DNA of 64,000 nucleotides from Vibrio sp. Of7-15 (GCF_022347565.1 NZ_JAKRGH010000001.1:124001-188000), one strand, 5' to 3'. Positions 1 through 9,607 are shown, counted from the stretch's first letter. Program-made: numbers and translations. Notes: generated from the letters alone by a model not told the origin.

Positions 1-963
1 GGTTTGTTTAAAAAATTAATTGTTGCGGATTCAATGGCGATGTTTGCTACACCAATTTTTCAATTAGCGAATAATTTTGGTGAACTATCTATTTTAGATG
101 CTTGGAAAGGAGCGTTAGCCTACACATTTCAGCTTTATTTTGATTTTTCAGGATATTCCGATATGGCCATAGGTTTAGCTTTGCTTATTGGAATTAGGTT
201 ACCTTTAAACTTCAATTCTCCATATAAAGCAACGAGTATAGTAGATTTTTGGCGTAGGTGGCATATTACATTATCCAGGTTTTTACGTGATTATTTATAC
301 ATCAGCTTGGGAGGTAACCGCGTAGGGTTATTTAGACGGCATTCAAACTTATTATTAACAATGTTGATTGGTGGGTTATGGCATGGTGCTGGCTGGACAT
401 TTATTATATGGGGAGGATTACATGGTTTTTATTTAATAGTTAATCATTTCTTTAATCATGTAACTTCCAGTATATTAAAAATAGAGTTAGATGGCATCGT
501 TTATGGTTTCTTATGTTGGGTTTTAACATTCATTTCGGTTGTTGTTGCTTGGGTGTTTTTTAGGGCCGAATCTTTTAGTGCTGCACTTCATTTAACGAAG
601 GCTATGGTTGATATATCCTCTTTTCCTAGTTTAGTTGATATTCAATATTTCTTTGGTGATTTAAAAGGGTGGGCATTGTCAATATTACAACTTATAAATG
701 GAAAAGAGAGTGAGTATGAACAAGGTATATTTTTATTTATTGTAGTCTCTACTATTTTTTGTAAGTTTTCACCCAATAGTACTGAGATAGTCAATAAAAT
801 TTATGATGTTTGTATAAATAAAAGTTTAGATCTAATAAAAACCGAAGTTTCTTCTTTATCTTTTAGTAGAAAGTACATATCTCCAATGCTTTTGGGATGT
901 GTTTTTTCATGGTGTATATTAAATTTGAATAAGGTAAGTGAGTTTCTTTACTTTCAATTTTGA
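1..963 (+). CDS. MBOAT family O-acyltransferase, AlgI-like (5' end cut by window)
   Basis: This is a polytopic inner-membrane O-acyltransferase that would move acyl (usually acetyl) groups across the membrane for transfer to a periplasmic polysaccharide. The reading frame is open to base 1, so the N-terminus lies outside the window; the in-frame TTG at 4 is not a convincing start. The AlgI/DltB signature is present: the DFWRRWH segment (residues 81-87 of the visible part), then GLWHGAGW with the conserved His at about 127, and GGLHG with His at about 140. Several hydrophobic segments follow. It lies 13 bp before an SGNH-like gene, the usual partner of AlgI-type enzymes. The family is clear; the acyl group and acceptor are not. 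Confidence 0.9.
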   Translation, partial: GLFKKLIVADSMAMFATPIFQLANNFGELSILDAWKGALAYTFQLYFDFSGYSDMAIGLALLIGIRLPLNFNSPYKATSIVDFWRRWHITLSRFLRDYLYISLGGNRVGLFRRHSNLLLTMLIGGLWHGAGWTFIIWGGLHGFYLIVNHFFNHVTSSILKIELDGIVYGFLCWVLTFISVVVAWVFFRAESFSAALHLTKAMVDISSFPSLVDIQYFFGDLKGWALSILQLINGKESEYEQGIFLFIVVSTIFCKFSPNSTEIVNKIYDVCINKSLDLIKTEVSSLSFSRKYISPMLLGCVFSWCILNLNKVSEFLYFQF

Positions 964-976
964 ATAGGTAGAAGGT

Positions 977-2026
977 ATGAATTATTATAAAACTCAAATT
1001 TTTATTTTTTCATGTACGTCTATCTCGATAATGTTAATTGTGTTTGTTGTTAATTTATTGGTAGATCCTTTATGGTATTTTAATGGCAACAAAGTTACAG
1101 ATAGAAATTTTGCATTTAATGAAAGGGTTTCAAAGGTAAATCAGTTTCATAATAAGAAAGATAATATTGATTGTCTTATTTTTGGCAGTTCTAGAACAAC
1201 ATTAATTCATGAAAGTAAATTTCAGGATAACACCTGTTTCAATATGTCATTTTCGGCAGGTAGGATAGATGAGTTTATCCAGTATAGTGATTACCTATTG
1301 TCTTATTCTAATAATAAGATAGATAAGGTAATAATTTCTATTGAGCCTCAAAATTACTTTTCGACTATTCCTGTATCAGTACCTGATTTTATCCATACTA
1401 TGGAAAAGCCAGATAGCTTTTTATCGGCATACTTTTCTATGGACTCATTTATTTATTCTTTAAGAACCTTAGTGGGACTTAGCCCTCTAGAAAGGGAGTA
1501 TAATAAAAACTTTGAGTCAGTGGTAAACACCAGTAAAAAGTTTAATCCTGACTTAGAGTTAGCCCAAACTGTTTCTGGTTTTGGGAATGATTTAGAAGGA
1601 GTTAGTCGACAGTATCTTGAGCTTGCTTCACGCTATGAACGTGAAAATGTCATTTTTTATATTCCACCGATAAGTGCTTGGCATGTTAAGGATATGGATG
1701 ATAAAGGATTATTAGACTATTTTTTAAAGTCTATTCACTTAATATCTAAGGAAGGATTTACGATATATGATTTCTCGATTGTTAGTGATGTTACTGTGAA
1801 TACCAAAAACACTTATGATGGAAGTCATTACTTTCCTTTTGTTAATGAACGCGTAGTCGAAGTAATAACAGGCGATAACAACGGATCTAATGAATTTGGT
1901 TTATATGTAAATGGTATGACTCAGGATAATTATATAGCATATCACAAAAATGAACTGGGCAAACTTAATGGAAGACTGAAGAGAGTAACTAATTCATTGA
2001 AAGTTAAGCAAGATAAAAAAATTTAG
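977..2026 (+). CDS. membrane-anchored SGNH-like protein, probable partner of the O-acyltransferase
   Basis: The protein has 349 aa with one N-terminal membrane segment (about residues 7-29) and a periplasmic remainder. Residues 68-73 (IFGSSR) look like the block I serine motif of SGNH hydrolases/acetyltransferases, and a late DGSH (about 281-284) fits the Asp-His pair of block V. Proteins of this layout commonly sit beside AlgI-like MBOAT genes and complete acetyl transfer onto the glycan, as AlgJ/AlgX do in alginate synthesis. The gene follows the MBOAT gene by 13 bp and is strikingly AT-rich. Role as an O-acetyltransferase is inferred; a hydrolase or inactive scaffold remains possible. Confidence 0.7.
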   Translation: MNYYKTQIFIFSCTSISIMLIVFVVNLLVDPLWYFNGNKVTDRNFAFNERVSKVNQFHNKKDNIDCLIFGSSRTTLIHESKFQDNTCFNMSFSAGRIDEFIQYSDYLLSYSNNKIDKVIISIEPQNYFSTIPVSVPDFIHTMEKPDSFLSAYFSMDSFIYSLRTLVGLSPLEREYNKNFESVVNTSKKFNPDLELAQTVSGFGNDLEGVSRQYLELASRYERENVIFYIPPISAWHVKDMDDKGLLDYFLKSIHLISKEGFTIYDFSIVSDVTVNTKNTYDGSHYFPFVNERVVEVITGDNNGSNEFGLYVNGMTQDNYIAYHKNELGKLNGRLKRVTNSLKVKQDKKI

Positions 2027-2105
2027 TCTATATTATCCTTAGGGGAGATTATTGATAACCCACTACTGTAGAAGTCAAGGATGAATTCTGTAGAGAGGAA
2101 GTGAC

Positions 2106-2222
2106 ATGGAAAGTTTATTATGGGCTTGTAACTTAATTGCAGTTGTTTACTTATGCTTCTGGGCAATTAAGGAAGATACAAAAGATAACGCACAAGATAA
2201 AAATTACAAGGAAAGTAAATGA
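2106..2222 (+). CDS. 38-aa single-span membrane peptide in the polysaccharide operon
   Basis: A short ORF reads MESLLWACNL at its start, continues as one hydrophobic segment (about residues 4-20), and ends in a charged, hydrophilic tail rich in Lys, Asp and Asn. It has a good ribosome binding site (GAGAGGAAG, 5-8 bases before the ATG). Its TGA overlaps the ATG of the O-glycosylation ligase in an ATGA junction, the arrangement of translationally coupled genes. These two signals make it a likely real gene although it is too short for most gene callers. No function is recognised; a small subunit or assembly partner of the downstream ligase is an inference from coupling. Confidence 0.6.
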   Translation: MESLLWACNLIAVVYLCFWAIKEDTKDNAQDKNYKESK

Positions 2223-3541
2223 GGGATTTACTTTTTATTGTGGTTTTTCCTTTCTTGGTCTTTGCAACCTTGAAGCGACCTTTTATTGGTGTTGCAATGT
2301 GGGTATGGGTTGCAATGCACTTTCCAAATGGTTGGATGTATAGCTTCGGTTCGGGAATTAGATATAACTTTATCATAGTTATCGCTACAGTTATTTCATA
2401 TCTCATACTAAAAAATAAACCAAAAGTGGAGTGGGATTTATTAACTTCTCTAATCTTTATGTTCTTGGTTTGGACTGCAATAACAAGTGCTTTTACAATT
2501 TCTTACCCATTTCTCGTTTGGCCTGAATGGATTGAGTTTCTTAAAATAAGCTTGTGCTATTTCTTTGCCATCTTTATTTTAAAATCTAAGCTCCATATCA
2601 ACACTCTTATTTGGGCTCTTGTTTTTTCTATTGGATTTTATGGCTGTCTTGAAGGGTTAAAGTACATTGTTTCTGGGGGGGCTCACCGAATACATGGATT
2701 ACCTGGTCATGTTTTAGGAGACCGAAATGAGCTAGCTCTGGCGTTCAATATGGTATTACCATTACTCGTTTATCTTATAGCTGTATCCAAAAATAAGCTT
2801 ATAAAAACGGGTCTTAAATGTGCCATTGTCTTAGTAGTTATTGCTATATTTGGCACTTTTTCTCGTGGTGGTTTGGTTGCTTTATTTGCTGTCGGTGGTT
2901 ATTTTTGGTTACAAAGTAATAGAAAAATATTATATGCCATTTTGTTTTTTGTTGGTTTCTCTGCTTCCACGAGTTTTTTACCATCAGAGTGGCACGATCG
3001 GATGGATACTATTGAGACGGCACAAGAAGATTCATCTTTTCTTGGGCGGATATTAGCTTGGAAGCAAGCTGTCTTAATGGCTAATGATAACCCAATTACT
3101 GGAGGTGGATTTAAAGCTGGTCAAGTTAATATTATATGGTTTAAATATCCAGCAGCAGATAGTTTTAATAATTTAATAGATACATCACATCTATCAGAAA
3201 TAGGTTTTAAAGCTGCCCATAGTATTTATTTTCAAGTATTAGGAGATCATGGGTATATCGGGTTTTTAATATTCATGGGCATATTAATTACGAGCTTTTT
3301 CAAGGCAGGTAGGCTAGTTAAGCGTGCTAAAGAAATGAAGATGGATAGTAGCACGATTCAATTATGCAGTTTATTGAGGGTTTCACTCATTGCATATTGT
3401 GCTGGCGGAGCTGGGGTAAGTTTAGCTTACTTTGATGCTTTATATGCGATTTTAGCCATTATCTATGTATTAGATCATCGAATTGTAAAGCAGAAATCTA
3501 CGGTTACTTCATCTGATGCTGTGGTGGACCAACATGCTTGA
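2219..3541 (+). CDS. O-antigen ligase/polymerase-like protein, exosortase A-associated O-glycosylation ligase family
   Basis: This polytopic membrane protein of 440 aa has about ten hydrophobic segments and one large periplasmic loop in the middle to C-terminal half (around residues 250-335), the layout of the Wzy/WaaL superfamily. The N-terminus (RPFIGVAMWVWVAMHFPNGW) closely matches what I remember of the family called 'putative O-glycosylation ligase, exosortase A-associated'. Its likely job is polymerising or transferring the lipid-linked glycan on the periplasmic side. It overlaps the 38-aa ORF by 4 bases and the deacetylase by 8, so it is operonic. The acceptor (polymer or protein) cannot be told from sequence. 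Confidence 0.85.
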   Translation: MRDLLFIVVFPFLVFATLKRPFIGVAMWVWVAMHFPNGWMYSFGSGIRYNFIIVIATVISYLILKNKPKVEWDLLTSLIFMFLVWTAITSAFTISYPFLVWPEWIEFLKISLCYFFAIFILKSKLHINTLIWALVFSIGFYGCLEGLKYIVSGGAHRIHGLPGHVLGDRNELALAFNMVLPLLVYLIAVSKNKLIKTGLKCAIVLVVIAIFGTFSRGGLVALFAVGGYFWLQSNRKILYAILFFVGFSASTSFLPSEWHDRMDTIETAQEDSSFLGRILAWKQAVLMANDNPITGGGFKAGQVNIIWFKYPAADSFNNLIDTSHLSEIGFKAAHSIYFQVLGDHGYIGFLIFMGILITSFFKAGRLVKRAKEMKMDSSTIQLCSLLRVSLIAYCAGGAGVSLAYFDALYAILAIIYVLDHRIVKQKSTVTSSDAVVDQHA

Positions 3542-4490
3542 GAGAATGCTGAAATCATACGCTGAAAGATGCAGCTCATTTAATGGGTCTCAACGACTAA
3601 ATGTGCTGACTTATCACCGTGTTTCAGAAAATTTTAGCCCCTTAAGGTCTGGTGACCTTTCACTTGAACGTTTCAAAGAACAATTATTTTGGCTTAAAAA
3701 GTACTTTGTAGTTTTACCTTTACCTGAAGCGCTAGATTTAAAAGAAAAAAATAACCTTCCTAAGAGTGCAGTAACAATTACGGTAGATGATGGCTATCAA
3801 GATAGCTACAGCTTGATATACCAATCTTTATTAAGCGAAGGATTATCAGCGAGCTTTTTTATTACTACTGATGGGTTACAACGAGGTTTTTTATGGGATG
3901 AATTACTCTCAATATCTATTTTAAATGCCCCAACGACACTTGGTTATTTAAACCTAGGCAATCAAAAGTATGATATATCTACTTTTAGAAAAAAAGAATC
4001 AGCCTATTACCAGATTAATGAAATAGCAAAATATTTACCATTGGTTAAAAGAGAGTCACTAATATCTGATATTGCGAATCAAGCTGGTCAACCTCACGTA
4101 GAGCATGTTTTTTTAAGAGAAAAAGAAATAAAAGAAATGCATAATAATAATATGGTTATTGGAGCTCATACCCATCACCATCCTATTCTTATTCAGGAAT
4201 CTGATAATATTGCTTTTAATCAAATATCGGAAAGTAAAAATATTTTAGAAAATATTATAGCTAGTGAAGTCGAGTATTTTGCTTACCCTAATGGAAAATA
4301 CCTAAAAGATTTTGATGAAAATCACGTAGATATGATTAAAAAGCTAGGCTTTAAAGCGGCTTTCTCTACTAATTGGGGCGCATTGTCTGATCTTGAACAT
4401 GATAGATACAGAATTAATCGATTTACTCCTTGGGATGATTCTGAATTGAAATTTTGCTTCCGGTTAGCATCTAACTACAGGAGAGGTTAG
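3534..4490 (+). CDS. polysaccharide deacetylase (NodB fold)
   Basis: The protein has 318 aa and carries the NodB signature of carbohydrate esterase family 4: TYHRV near the N-terminus, TVDDGY around residue 83 with the catalytic and metal-binding Asp pair, and GAHTHHH around 207-213 supplying the metal-binding His residues. It should remove N- or O-acyl groups from sugars. No signal peptide is visible, so it may work on the cytoplasmic side or on lipid-linked intermediates. I chose the ATG at 3534, which overlaps the previous gene by 8 bases; an ATG at 3516 would add six residues and overlap by 26. The stop abuts the next ATG. Strongly AT-rich like its left neighbours. Confidence 0.85.
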   Translation: MLERMLKSYAERCSSFNGSQRLNVLTYHRVSENFSPLRSGDLSLERFKEQLFWLKKYFVVLPLPEALDLKEKNNLPKSAVTITVDDGYQDSYSLIYQSLLSEGLSASFFITTDGLQRGFLWDELLSISILNAPTTLGYLNLGNQKYDISTFRKKESAYYQINEIAKYLPLVKRESLISDIANQAGQPHVEHVFLREKEIKEMHNNNMVIGAHTHHHPILIQESDNIAFNQISESKNILENIIASEVEYFAYPNGKYLKDFDENHVDMIKKLGFKAAFSTNWGALSDLEHDRYRINRFTPWDDSELKFCFRLASNYRRG

Positions 4491-6800
4491 ATGTTTTTAA
4501 AAAGAAGTTATTTTATATTCTCTGGATTATCTGCTCACTTTGGATTGGCTCTTTTTTTGATCTTATTTGCAAAGCACTTCGATTTGACTGTTAATCAATT
4601 AGCTTTTCGTGCTATGGATAAGCTTAATATTGATAACCCTTATGTTGATTATTTTTTAGTCCCAGAATCTGATTTAGGCTTTAACCTGAGTACAGATACT
4701 ATTCCAGTAATGAAAAAATCTTCTCCTTTATTCCTCCCACAAATCAATGATTTAAGTAATAATAGAATAACCCCTATTAGATTTGATACATCCCAGTTGA
4801 AAAAATATCTATTTTGTAAAAAGGCAGACTTACTATGGATGACCAGTTGTTCACTGGTATATAACGACCCAAAGTTTTTACAGCTAGCGAAAGATAGAAT
4901 ACTTAATTTTGGATTGGTTTTGCCTAACTCTAGTGGTCACTATGCTAATGGCTGGCAGTTAGCATTTGCGTATGACGCATTAAAAAATAATATTTCCTTT
5001 ACTGAAGATGAAAAAAGGAAAGTAAACACGTTACTAAGAAAAGCAATTAAACATTATTTGCTGTTATTGAACAGTGATGATCCGTCACAGTGGCATGGAC
5101 GAAGTACGTTAGCATCACAAATGTGGTTAGTTGTGATGGCATTAGATCATGCATCCTCAGAAGAGCTTGTTCAAACAGTGCCGCACTTATATGCACTGGT
5201 GAATGCCAGCTCAATGACTGAGGCGTGGCCTGAAGGTTATAATTACTGGATTAATTCACGGGCTATTTATGTTGTACTGGCTTTGGCTGCATACCTTAAT
5301 GGTACTGAGCCTGATATATGGCACCAGAAAATTAAACAGCTACTTGAACGAATAGGTTACTGGCACATTTACGCCACGCGACCCGATATGCGAATTGAAC
5401 CATTAGGGGATGAAGGACCAAGGCTTGATTTAAAAGACGAGACGAGGAGAGTCATTGATATTATTGCTCAAATAACTCAGAACCCAGTTTTTCATCAATA
5501 TTCTCAATCGTTAGAAAAGTTGCATGGTCGAGAAAGCTATTTTTCCAATTATCGCTGGGGTTGGCCCTTATTTAATTCTGTTAACTTTATTTCTCTGGCG
5601 ATAGCAAAAAATCCAGCGGATACGGATTATCTATTGCCTCATTTTGCTACTTTTGGTGAAAAGCATTTTGGTCAAAGTTATATTCGTCAAAGCTGGGATA
5701 GTGACAGTACATTTATCAGTTATCGCAGTGGTGACATGTTCACCCACCATGGTCATTATGATAACGGCCATCTATCTTTGTTTAAAGGTGCGCCTTTATT
5801 GGTTAATTCGAGTCAGTACGGAAAGTACTCTGGTGATAACCGTTTAAATTATGCTATTCGTTCTGTGGCTAAGAATACCATTTTGGTTCAAAACCCAAAT
5901 GAGCAAGTAAAAATAGGTTTTAATCGTAATAATGATGTGAATGATGGCGGCCAAAGAGTCACGATGCCGTTGGGAAGTGCAATTTTAAGCCCTAACGATT
6001 GGTTTAGTAAGCAGACAAAAAGTCCGGTGCTTGCCGGTGGAGAGATAGTAGCCCGATTTTCAGATGAATCTGTTGTGTACTTAAAGTCGGACTTGACTAG
6101 ATCATATAACAGCTCTTGGTATGATAATAACGGCGATGGTGGCAAAGTTAGTACTGTGACAAGAGAAATTTTATATCTGCTGTCTCAAGATGTTCTTTTA
6201 GTGCAGGATCACATTGTAACAACTAAGCCTGAGTATAAAGTAAAGGTTATTTATCATACGGTCAATAAACCTATTGTTGATGCTGAATCTGTTTTAAAAG
6301 GAGATCAAAACAATGGAATCTTAGTGACAGAAGAGGACGTTGTGAAAACAAAAAATGGCACTGGTCGTTTAATTACTGAAATCTTTGGAAAGTATGATGA
6401 TGTTTACTTAATCGGTGGGGATGACTATAAATTTTATGTAGAAAGTGATGGTGATGATACCACTTTGAATGGGGATAATTTCTCTGGCGGGCTCAGTAAG
6501 AAAAAAATAAAGCGAGCGCCTAGCTGGCGTTTTGAGATAAACCTTCCTACAAATAAAAACACTCACAGAATCACTACTGTTCATCGTCCCAGTTTGGAAA
6601 AATATCGTATAGATAGAACCCAAGAGCATATATTTACAAATAACCAAAAGCTTAGGCAGTTTGGCTCTCTTGGGGTTATTTTAAGCTCTGATCCTGACAT
6701 TCAAAATATGGAATGGCCTTCTGGTGTATCTGAGTTATTGGTTTGCAATGCTGAGATAAAAAGTGCATGTCAGTGGCATGACAGGAAAGGTGAGCTATGA
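4491..6800 (+). CDS. membrane-anchored heparinase II/III-like polysaccharide lyase
   Basis: The protein has 769 aa: an N-terminal membrane anchor (about residues 8-27), an all-alpha toroid region resembling alginate-lyase/heparinase N-domains (about 110-330), and a beta-rich heparinase II/III-like C-terminal part. Around residues 405-440, YRSGDMFTHHGHYDNGHLS has the His- and Tyr-rich stretch typical of the active site and metal site of these lyases. It would cleave a uronic-acid polymer by beta-elimination in the periplasm while staying membrane-bound. The start abuts the deacetylase stop, and the 3' end overlaps the next lyase-like gene by 4 bases. Within a synthesis operon it may trim or clear misplaced polymer rather than feed on it. 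Substrate unknown. Confidence 0.8.
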   Translation: MFLKRSYFIFSGLSAHFGLALFLILFAKHFDLTVNQLAFRAMDKLNIDNPYVDYFLVPESDLGFNLSTDTIPVMKKSSPLFLPQINDLSNNRITPIRFDTSQLKKYLFCKKADLLWMTSCSLVYNDPKFLQLAKDRILNFGLVLPNSSGHYANGWQLAFAYDALKNNISFTEDEKRKVNTLLRKAIKHYLLLLNSDDPSQWHGRSTLASQMWLVVMALDHASSEELVQTVPHLYALVNASSMTEAWPEGYNYWINSRAIYVVLALAAYLNGTEPDIWHQKIKQLLERIGYWHIYATRPDMRIEPLGDEGPRLDLKDETRRVIDIIAQITQNPVFHQYSQSLEKLHGRESYFSNYRWGWPLFNSVNFISLAIAKNPADTDYLLPHFATFGEKHFGQSYIRQSWDSDSTFISYRSGDMFTHHGHYDNGHLSLFKGAPLLVNSSQYGKYSGDNRLNYAIRSVAKNTILVQNPNEQVKIGFNRNNDVNDGGQRVTMPLGSAILSPNDWFSKQTKSPVLAGGEIVARFSDESVVYLKSDLTRSYNSSWYDNNGDGGKVSTVTREILYLLSQDVLLVQDHIVTTKPEYKVKVIYHTVNKPIVDAESVLKGDQNNGILVTEEDVVKTKNGTGRLITEIFGKYDDVYLIGGDDYKFYVESDGDDTTLNGDNFSGGLSKKKIKRAPSWRFEINLPTNKNTHRITTVHRPSLEKYRIDRTQEHIFTNNQKLRQFGSLGVILSSDPDIQNMEWPSGVSELLVCNAEIKSACQWHDRKGEL

Positions 6801-8293
6801 TTAGACGATGTTTTAAATTGATTGGTAACTATTTTTATCGTGTCGGGGTTTTAGCTCATTATCTGATTTTATTCGTCTTTTTAAGTTCTATATTTATTGG
6901 CGGTTATTATTTTGCTCGACATGACCTTCCAGCCGATATTTTCTTTAAACGTGCGGCAGACTCTCTTGCTTCTTCTCAATCTCCTTTATTAAGTTGGTTT
7001 TCACGTCCTGCGTTATATATTTCTAATTTTGCAGCCAGTGTAGGCTCAAATAAACACGTTTTTATAGAGATTGCCCCGTCTTCTATCGGAGCGAATAAAG
7101 AGCACTCCTTTGTTGCTTCCCCTAAGGTTGTGTCTGATCAGCGCTTAATTGAACACTATCAAATCTTGCAGAGCGAAAGATATACGAGAGAAGTTTATGT
7201 CAATACGTCTAAGGAATTATTGGATGCGATAAAAGCGGCACAGCCAGGTGATGATATTGTGATTGAGAAAGGAGATTACTACATTAAGTCTTCTCGGATT
7301 TACGTTACTCAATCGGGCAGCCAACAGCGTCCTATTCGTTTACGTGCCGACGCTTATGGTGACGTTTCTCTTGAGTTGCAGACTTTTGAAGGCTTTTTGA
7401 TTTCAGGTAACTATTGGTCATTCGAAAATCTGAAGATCAACGGGGTATGTCAAAGTCATCAAGCGTGTGAGCATGCTTTTCATATTGCAGGGGCTAAAAA
7501 TATTATTGTTCGAAATAATGAAATTAAGAACTTTAATTCCATTATTAAAGCAAATGGTTCTGGTTCATTAGAAAAACGCCGTTACCCAGATAATATATTG
7601 GTTGAATCGAATACTATTTATAACGAGCAAGGGCGAGAAACGAGTAGTTCGGTTACTTTAATCGATGTCGTTGCGGGTAATGATTGGATTGTAAGACGTA
7701 ATTTTATTGCAAATAACAGTAAGCAAAAAGGAGACCGTATAAGTTATGCCGCTTTCCTTAAAGGTAATGGCCGTGATGGTTTATTAGAAGAGAATATTGT
7801 GAATTGTGAATGGACACTACCTGATGATGAAACAACGAGGGTTGGGTTATCACTAGGGGGCGGTGGCACTGGCGAAACGTTTTGTCGAGGTGGGCGCTGT
7901 GATGCTGAGCACCATGATGGGGTAGTGCGGAACAATTTGATCGTCAACTGTAGTAGAGATGTCGGATTATATTTAAACCGAGCGAATAACAGTGTCGTAA
8001 CTCATAACACCTTATTAAATACATTAGGTATTGATGTTCGCTTTCCTGAAACATCTGCATTTGTCTCCAATAATTTATTAAATGGAAGTCTGAGAAGTCG
8101 AAATGGATCGACGCTTAGAGAAGCTGACAACCGTACACAGATTGATGTTAGTGAACTTGAAGATATTCGTACGGTGAACAGTTCTGTACTACTTAATTTA
8201 TGTGGGCAGCCGCGTGGGAAATTTAGTGCCCAAGGAGCGGCTGATCTTTCGTGTTTTTCTAAAGTAGGGGTAGTAGTAGGAAGCCATGAATAG
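6797..8293 (+). CDS. membrane-anchored right-handed beta-helix protein, polysaccharide lyase 6/chondroitinase B-like
   Basis: The protein has 498 aa with an N-terminal membrane segment (about residues 17-39). From about residue 130 it reads as a parallel beta-helix: a motif of the type 'AIKAAQPGDDIVIEKGDY' followed by repeated N/V-rich turns (NIIVRNNEI, ILVESNTIY, WIVRRNFIANN, VVRNNLIVNC). The N-terminal motif is typical of PL6 (alginate lyase/chondroitinase B) proteins. Catalytic Lys and Arg could not be assigned with certainty, so it could also be an epimerase-like or binding helix. ATGA overlap links it to the heparinase-like gene upstream, and it overlaps the glycosyltransferase downstream by 8 bases. 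Confidence 0.75.
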   Translation: MIRRCFKLIGNYFYRVGVLAHYLILFVFLSSIFIGGYYFARHDLPADIFFKRAADSLASSQSPLLSWFSRPALYISNFAASVGSNKHVFIEIAPSSIGANKEHSFVASPKVVSDQRLIEHYQILQSERYTREVYVNTSKELLDAIKAAQPGDDIVIEKGDYYIKSSRIYVTQSGSQQRPIRLRADAYGDVSLELQTFEGFLISGNYWSFENLKINGVCQSHQACEHAFHIAGAKNIIVRNNEIKNFNSIIKANGSGSLEKRRYPDNILVESNTIYNEQGRETSSSVTLIDVVAGNDWIVRRNFIANNSKQKGDRISYAAFLKGNGRDGLLEENIVNCEWTLPDDETTRVGLSLGGGGTGETFCRGGRCDAEHHDGVVRNNLIVNCSRDVGLYLNRANNSVVTHNTLLNTLGIDVRFPETSAFVSNNLLNGSLRSRNGSTLREADNRTQIDVSELEDIRTVNSSVLLNLCGQPRGKFSAQGAADLSCFSKVGVVVGSHE

Positions 8294-9518
8294 TAAAAAA
8301 AGAATACTAATGGTAGCGCTTGATTTTCCACCTTGTAAAAGTGCAGGTGTGCAAAGAACGTTAAAATTTGCACAATATCTACAAGAGTTTGGTTGGGAAC
8401 CTATCATATTGACGGTTAATGAAAGCGCGCACGAAGTCACGGATCATAGCCAGAAAGTGCCGCATGGCATTAAACATATTTATCGTAGTTTTTCATTTAA
8501 TGCGTCCCGTGATTTTTCAATTAAAGGGAAATATTTAGGCATAACAAAAGTACCGGATCGTTGGTGGAGTTGGCGTTTTACGGCGGTGCCTTTAGGGAAA
8601 AAACTCATTGATGAACTTTCGCCTGATGTAATTTGGTCTACTTATCCTATCTCAACGGCTCATAATATTGCTCATAAACTCGCTAAGCACAGTGGTTTAC
8701 CCTGGATCGCTGATTATAGAGATCCGGTTTACACAAGATATGATCCATCAGGGGGAAATTACTCTTTCATTGCTCATCAGATTGAACGGAAAACATTAAC
8801 TCAAGCTCATGGTGTGGTATTTACAACTCAGCAAGCGTCCATTTTATATCAGTCACTTTATCCTGATCTACCATTAAGAAAGTTTCACGTGATTGAAAAT
8901 GGGTACGATGAAGGTAACTTCCACCACCTGAATGGTGAAACACGTGGTATAGAGCTTTCTAATGACGATGATAAGAATCAATTTACTCTTTTGCATAGTG
9001 GCGCTATTTATCAACGTGGCCGAAATCCGAGTGGTCTTTTTCGTGCGCTGTCGATATTAAAGTCTCAAAATGTGATAAATAAAAGTAATTTTAAATTAGT
9101 TTTCAGGGGCGTTTCTTCTGCTGGTGTTTTTGAATCGCAGTTAGCTCCATTGGATATAGAAGATTTAGTGGAATTTTTGCCTCCTGTTAATTATATAGAG
9201 TCATTAGATGAAATGATGGCTTCAAATGCGCTACTGATCATTCAAGGAGGATTATTTTGTAATCAAGTACCTGGGAAGTTGTATGAATATATTCGTACTG
9301 GTCGACCTATTCTTGCCTATTGTCCTATAGGAAGTGCGACAGGTCAGGCTTTGTCTGGTGTAGAGATGAGTCAGTGCGCTGAAACCCCTGAACAGTTAGC
9401 TGAATCCATTGTTGCTTTGATGAAAGAACCTGTTGTACCAAGAAAAAATGTAGAACGCTTTTCTCGTTATGAAAGAACATGCCAATTAGCAAGGGTACTA
9501 GATCAAATCACAGATTAA
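8286..9518 (+). CDS. glycosyltransferase, GT-B fold (family 4-like)
   Basis: The protein has 410 aa. The N-terminus (ILMVALDFPPCKSAGVQRT) is typical of bacterial GT-B glycosyltransferases of capsule and exopolysaccharide clusters. The second half has a glycosyltransferase family 1 type nucleotide-sugar region with GKLYEYIRTGRPILA (about residues 334-350), where an acidic Glu of the Y-E-Y pair is normally the donor-binding residue. It should add one sugar to the lipid-linked repeat on the cytoplasmic face. It is the last gene of the rightward operon; the next gene converges on it 89 bp downstream. Donor and acceptor are unknown. Confidence 0.85.
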   Translation: MNSKKRILMVALDFPPCKSAGVQRTLKFAQYLQEFGWEPIILTVNESAHEVTDHSQKVPHGIKHIYRSFSFNASRDFSIKGKYLGITKVPDRWWSWRFTAVPLGKKLIDELSPDVIWSTYPISTAHNIAHKLAKHSGLPWIADYRDPVYTRYDPSGGNYSFIAHQIERKTLTQAHGVVFTTQQASILYQSLYPDLPLRKFHVIENGYDEGNFHHLNGETRGIELSNDDDKNQFTLLHSGAIYQRGRNPSGLFRALSILKSQNVINKSNFKLVFRGVSSAGVFESQLAPLDIEDLVEFLPPVNYIESLDEMMASNALLIIQGGLFCNQVPGKLYEYIRTGRPILAYCPIGSATGQALSGVEMSQCAETPEQLAESIVALMKEPVVPRKNVERFSRYERTCQLARVLDQITD

Positions 9519-9607
9519 TGGATGAAACGTCAGGTTTTATGGCTTTTTCTGCAAATGACGTTTACTAAGATAATTACAGGACATAGTCTATAAGTAAGCC
9601 TTAGCTT

